42,325 nt of DNA from Bacteroidota bacterium (GTDB taxonomy: Bacteria; Bacteroidota; Bacteroidia; Sphingobacteriales; Sphingobacteriaceae): contig JABDCF010000021.1 of assembly GCA_013288235.1 (NCBI GenBank), positions 1 to 42,325 on the forward strand, in the 5' to 3' direction. Numbering within the stretch: the first letter of the stretch is position 1; the number at the start of each line of letters is the position of its first letter. The position numbers and the translations under genes are program-made. Positions 40,840 through 42,325 of the stretch are shown here, in pieces. Under the pieces are notes generated by a model. That model was not told where the DNA came from and ran no database searches. It saw nothing but the letters and a program-made list of their open reading frames with translations.

Positions 40840-41955
40840 TTAGTCTTTTAATGATTCGTACAAGTACACCTGGCGCGAATCAACTACTTTGTCGCCGGGT
40901 TGTATACCTTTACTGATATAAGCCCTGTCCCCTACCGTTTTGGCGATCTCGACAGGCTGAATATGTACTTTGGCTTTTCCATCAACCATCACCACATAAT
41001 TCCGGTCGTTATCAAAAACAAGGGTATTAGTACTAACAAAGGGCATATTCTCGCCCGACTTTGCTTTTATCATCACATTGGCAAACATGCCCGGCTTAAG
41101 CAAGTTACCGGGGTTTTTTATCGTGATCCGGGCATGCATCACTTTATTGTCAGGGTCGAGCATGTTGTCAATCCTGTCTATTTTTCCGTCAAAAACTTTA
41201 TAAGGGTATGATAATGTCGTGATTTTAACAGGGTCGCCGGCCTGTATCTTTGAAATATCAGATTCATAAACGTTTACCAGTACATATACTGTCGAAAGGT
41301 CGGCGATAGTAAACAAGTTTTGGCTATTATCGGCCCTAACCTGTGTGTTGCCTGTAAGGTTTTTTTCGACGACAAAGCCCGATAGCGGGGCTTTAACTTC
41401 ATAACCGTTCTCATTGCTTTTATTGATAGATATCACAGCGCCTGCGCGTTTGTTTTCAGCAAGTGCCTTTTGATAGTCAGATTGTGCCTGCTCAAGGTCT
41501 TTTTGCGAGGCCAATCCGCCTTTATACATATCCTCGGTTGATTCCAATATCCTTTTGGTATTTTTAACGTCAGCGCCGGCCGATACATAATCTTTATTAT
41601 AACCAGCCATTTCGGCGCTTTTTAAGATGGCAAGTGTTTGGCCTTTTTGCACTACATCACCCAGCTGCACTTTAACATCTTCGGCAACGCCGCTAACCAA
41701 GGGGAAAATTTTTACCATTTTTGTTTCATCCGGCGCAATACTTCCCGTTAAGGTTATTTGTGTTAAAGCGCTTGCTTCCTGTACGGTATCTATCAGCAGG
41801 CTATTCAACAAACTTTCGGTAACCTGGAACTTTGTATCCTGTTCCTGGGCTTCATCAGCATGGTGGCAGCTTTGCAAAGCAAAGCCGGCAATGAAAATGG
41901 CGGATGTAAAAATTAATATTTTATATTTAGCATACATAGTCATAATTATCATCAT
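40840..41955 (-). CDS. RND efflux periplasmic adaptor (membrane fusion) lipoprotein
   Basis: 371 residues. A signal segment ends in a lipobox (FALQSC, Cys30), so it is anchored as a lipoprotein. Barrel-sandwich and helical hairpin parts follow: GVAEDVKVQLGDVVQKGQTLAILKS, YKGGLASQKDLEQAQSDYQKALAENKRAGA, EVKAPLSGFVVEKNLTGN. The beta-barrel part is LVNVYESDISKIQAGDPVKITTLSYPYKVFDGKIDRID. This is the CusB/HlyD type. It overlaps the TolC gene by 4 bases (ATGA) and precedes the RND pump by 119 bases that hold the hairpin. Later in-frame ATGs are possible starts. Confidence 0.94.
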   Translation of the reverse strand: MMIIMTMYAKYKILIFTSAIFIAGFALQSCHHADEAQEQDTKFQVTESLLNSLLIDTVQEASALTQITLTGSIAPDETKMVKIFPLVSGVAEDVKVQLGDVVQKGQTLAILKSAEMAGYNKDYVSAGADVKNTKRILESTEDMYKGGLASQKDLEQAQSDYQKALAENKRAGAVISINKSNENGYEVKAPLSGFVVEKNLTGNTQVRADNSQNLFTIADLSTVYVLVNVYESDISKIQAGDPVKITTLSYPYKVFDGKIDRIDNMLDPDNKVMHARITIKNPGNLLKPGMFANVMIKAKSGENMPFVSTNTLVFDNDRNYVVMVDGKAKVHIQPVEIAKTVGDRAYISKGIQPGDKVVDSRQVYLYESLKD

Positions 41956-42325
41956 TGATTAAAAAAAGGCGTACCAGTAACATAATTAAGCTGCTCCAGG
42001 GAGGTTACGCGGCTTAGTAATAAGCTGTTGAGCTGCAAGGTGTTTGTTTTATAAGAATCATAAAAATCAAGGAATTCCAGCATACTGATATTCCTTTTCT
42101 CGTAATTTTTAACTACTTCCTGTATCAGGTGTGTAAAATCCTGCTTAAACTTCGGATCGAAACTATTATAAAGTTTTTCAAGCCGCAGGGCTATCTTATA
42201 ATTGGTAGCCACATCGTTCTCAACTGTATTCTGCTGGTTTTGGAGATGAACTTTGCTTTGGTCAATCGCTATTTGAGCTTGTTTAATTGCGCCTTGGTTT
42301 CGATTAAAAAAAGGCAGGCTAAATT
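41952..42325 (-). CDS. TolC-family outer-membrane efflux protein (N-terminal part outside window)
   Basis: About 124 codons are visible, open at the right edge. The segment FSLPFFNRNQGAIKQAQIAIDQSK is the typical TolC-repeat landmark, followed by long helices (NYKIALRLEKLYNSFDPKFKQDFTHLIQEVVKNYEKRNISMLEFLDFYDSY) ending GTPFFNQ. The stop overlaps the adaptor ATG by 4 bases, so the order TolC, adaptor, pump is one operon, matching the Bacteroidota Cus/Czc layout. Confidence 0.9.
   Translation of the reverse strand, partial: FSLPFFNRNQGAIKQAQIAIDQSKVHLQNQQNTVENDVATNYKIALRLEKLYNSFDPKFKQDFTHLIQEVVKNYEKRNISMLEFLDFYDSYKTNTLQLNSLLLSRVTSLEQLNYVTGTPFFNQ

Noticed and set aside
1..42325. tRNA, rRNA, riboswitch, insertion sequence or prophage genes
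   Set aside because: Reading both strands, I saw no CCA-ended cloverleaf, transposase motif, integrase or conserved riboswitch core. Covariance-model searches were not possible, so faint RNAs could be missed.

Overview
The window is chromosomal DNA from a member of the Bacteroidota, most likely the family Sphingobacteriaceae (a Mucilaginibacter- or Pedobacter-like soil bacterium). This is inferred from gene content: DUF4407 protein, BlaI/M56-TonB pair, SPW-repeat protein, DACNV-type DAC protein, YCII proteins, M61 and S9 secreted peptidases, and a CusA-type RND pump. The promoters also match the Bacteroidota -7 box TAnnTTTG, and Shine-Dalgarno sequences are generally absent. No rRNA, tRNA, phage, IS element or CRISPR array was recognised.

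Layout. 1-1078 (-): a three-gene operon of rhodanese, small membrane protein and prohibitin-like SPFH protein, cut by the window edge. 1199-4445 (+): DUF4407 membrane protein and an M61/PDZ peptidase. 4736-6258 (+): an ArsR-type repressor with a clear operator/promoter, followed by VOC and SRPBCC genes. 6550-10191 (+): secreted M28 peptidase and a TPR histidine kinase. 10253-12354: GNAT acetyltransferase (-) and a tandem pair of membrane proteins, the first a pseudogene. 12434-15431 (+): secreted prolyl oligopeptidase and SGNH hydrolase. 15484-16656 (-): two duplicated periplasmic proteins with a scar of the hydrolase gene between them. 16847-19261 (-): GH3 beta-glucosidase. 19611-22653: DAC-domain protein, two DUF4870 proteins, methyltransferase. 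22771-26879: second M28 peptidase (+), then RES toxin, Xre/ParS antitoxin and a beta-CASP ribonuclease (all -). 27083-29662 (+): BlaI repressor with M56/TonB sensor, and a membrane protein. 29757-32587: a coupled pair of small unknown genes, SPW protein, short LMW phosphatase, NTF2-like protein and FKBP lipoprotein. 32713-36407 (+): CsaA-like protein, TadA-like deaminase, superoxide dismutase, quinone oxidoreductase and PaaE-like reductase. 36469-37246 (-): two YCII proteins. 37580-42325 (-): a TolC/adaptor/CusA efflux operon, its TolC gene cut by the window edge.

Most genes look like ordinary accessory or housekeeping functions of a polymer-degrading soil bacterium: four secreted or exported peptidases, a beta-glucosidase and an SGNH esterase, with stress and signalling genes between them.

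The most unusual signal is in the intergenic DNA. At least nine gaps carry long imperfect or perfect inverted repeats built from short degenerate words. Each locus has its own vocabulary (GGTTGATTAAG, GATTTCGGATGTTCG, AAGTCTTAAGTC, GGTTCATAGTCCATAG and others), and some vocabularies recur at sites 17-26 kb apart. One such hairpin, with a 29-bp perfect stem, directly abuts the start codon of the RND pump gene. A separate 28-bp perfect inverted repeat (GGGCGACCACAAGGG...) lies at 10847-10963. The second theme is local tandem duplication: four adjacent paralogous pairs, one with a decayed member and one with a gene-fragment scar that shows the duplication unit.
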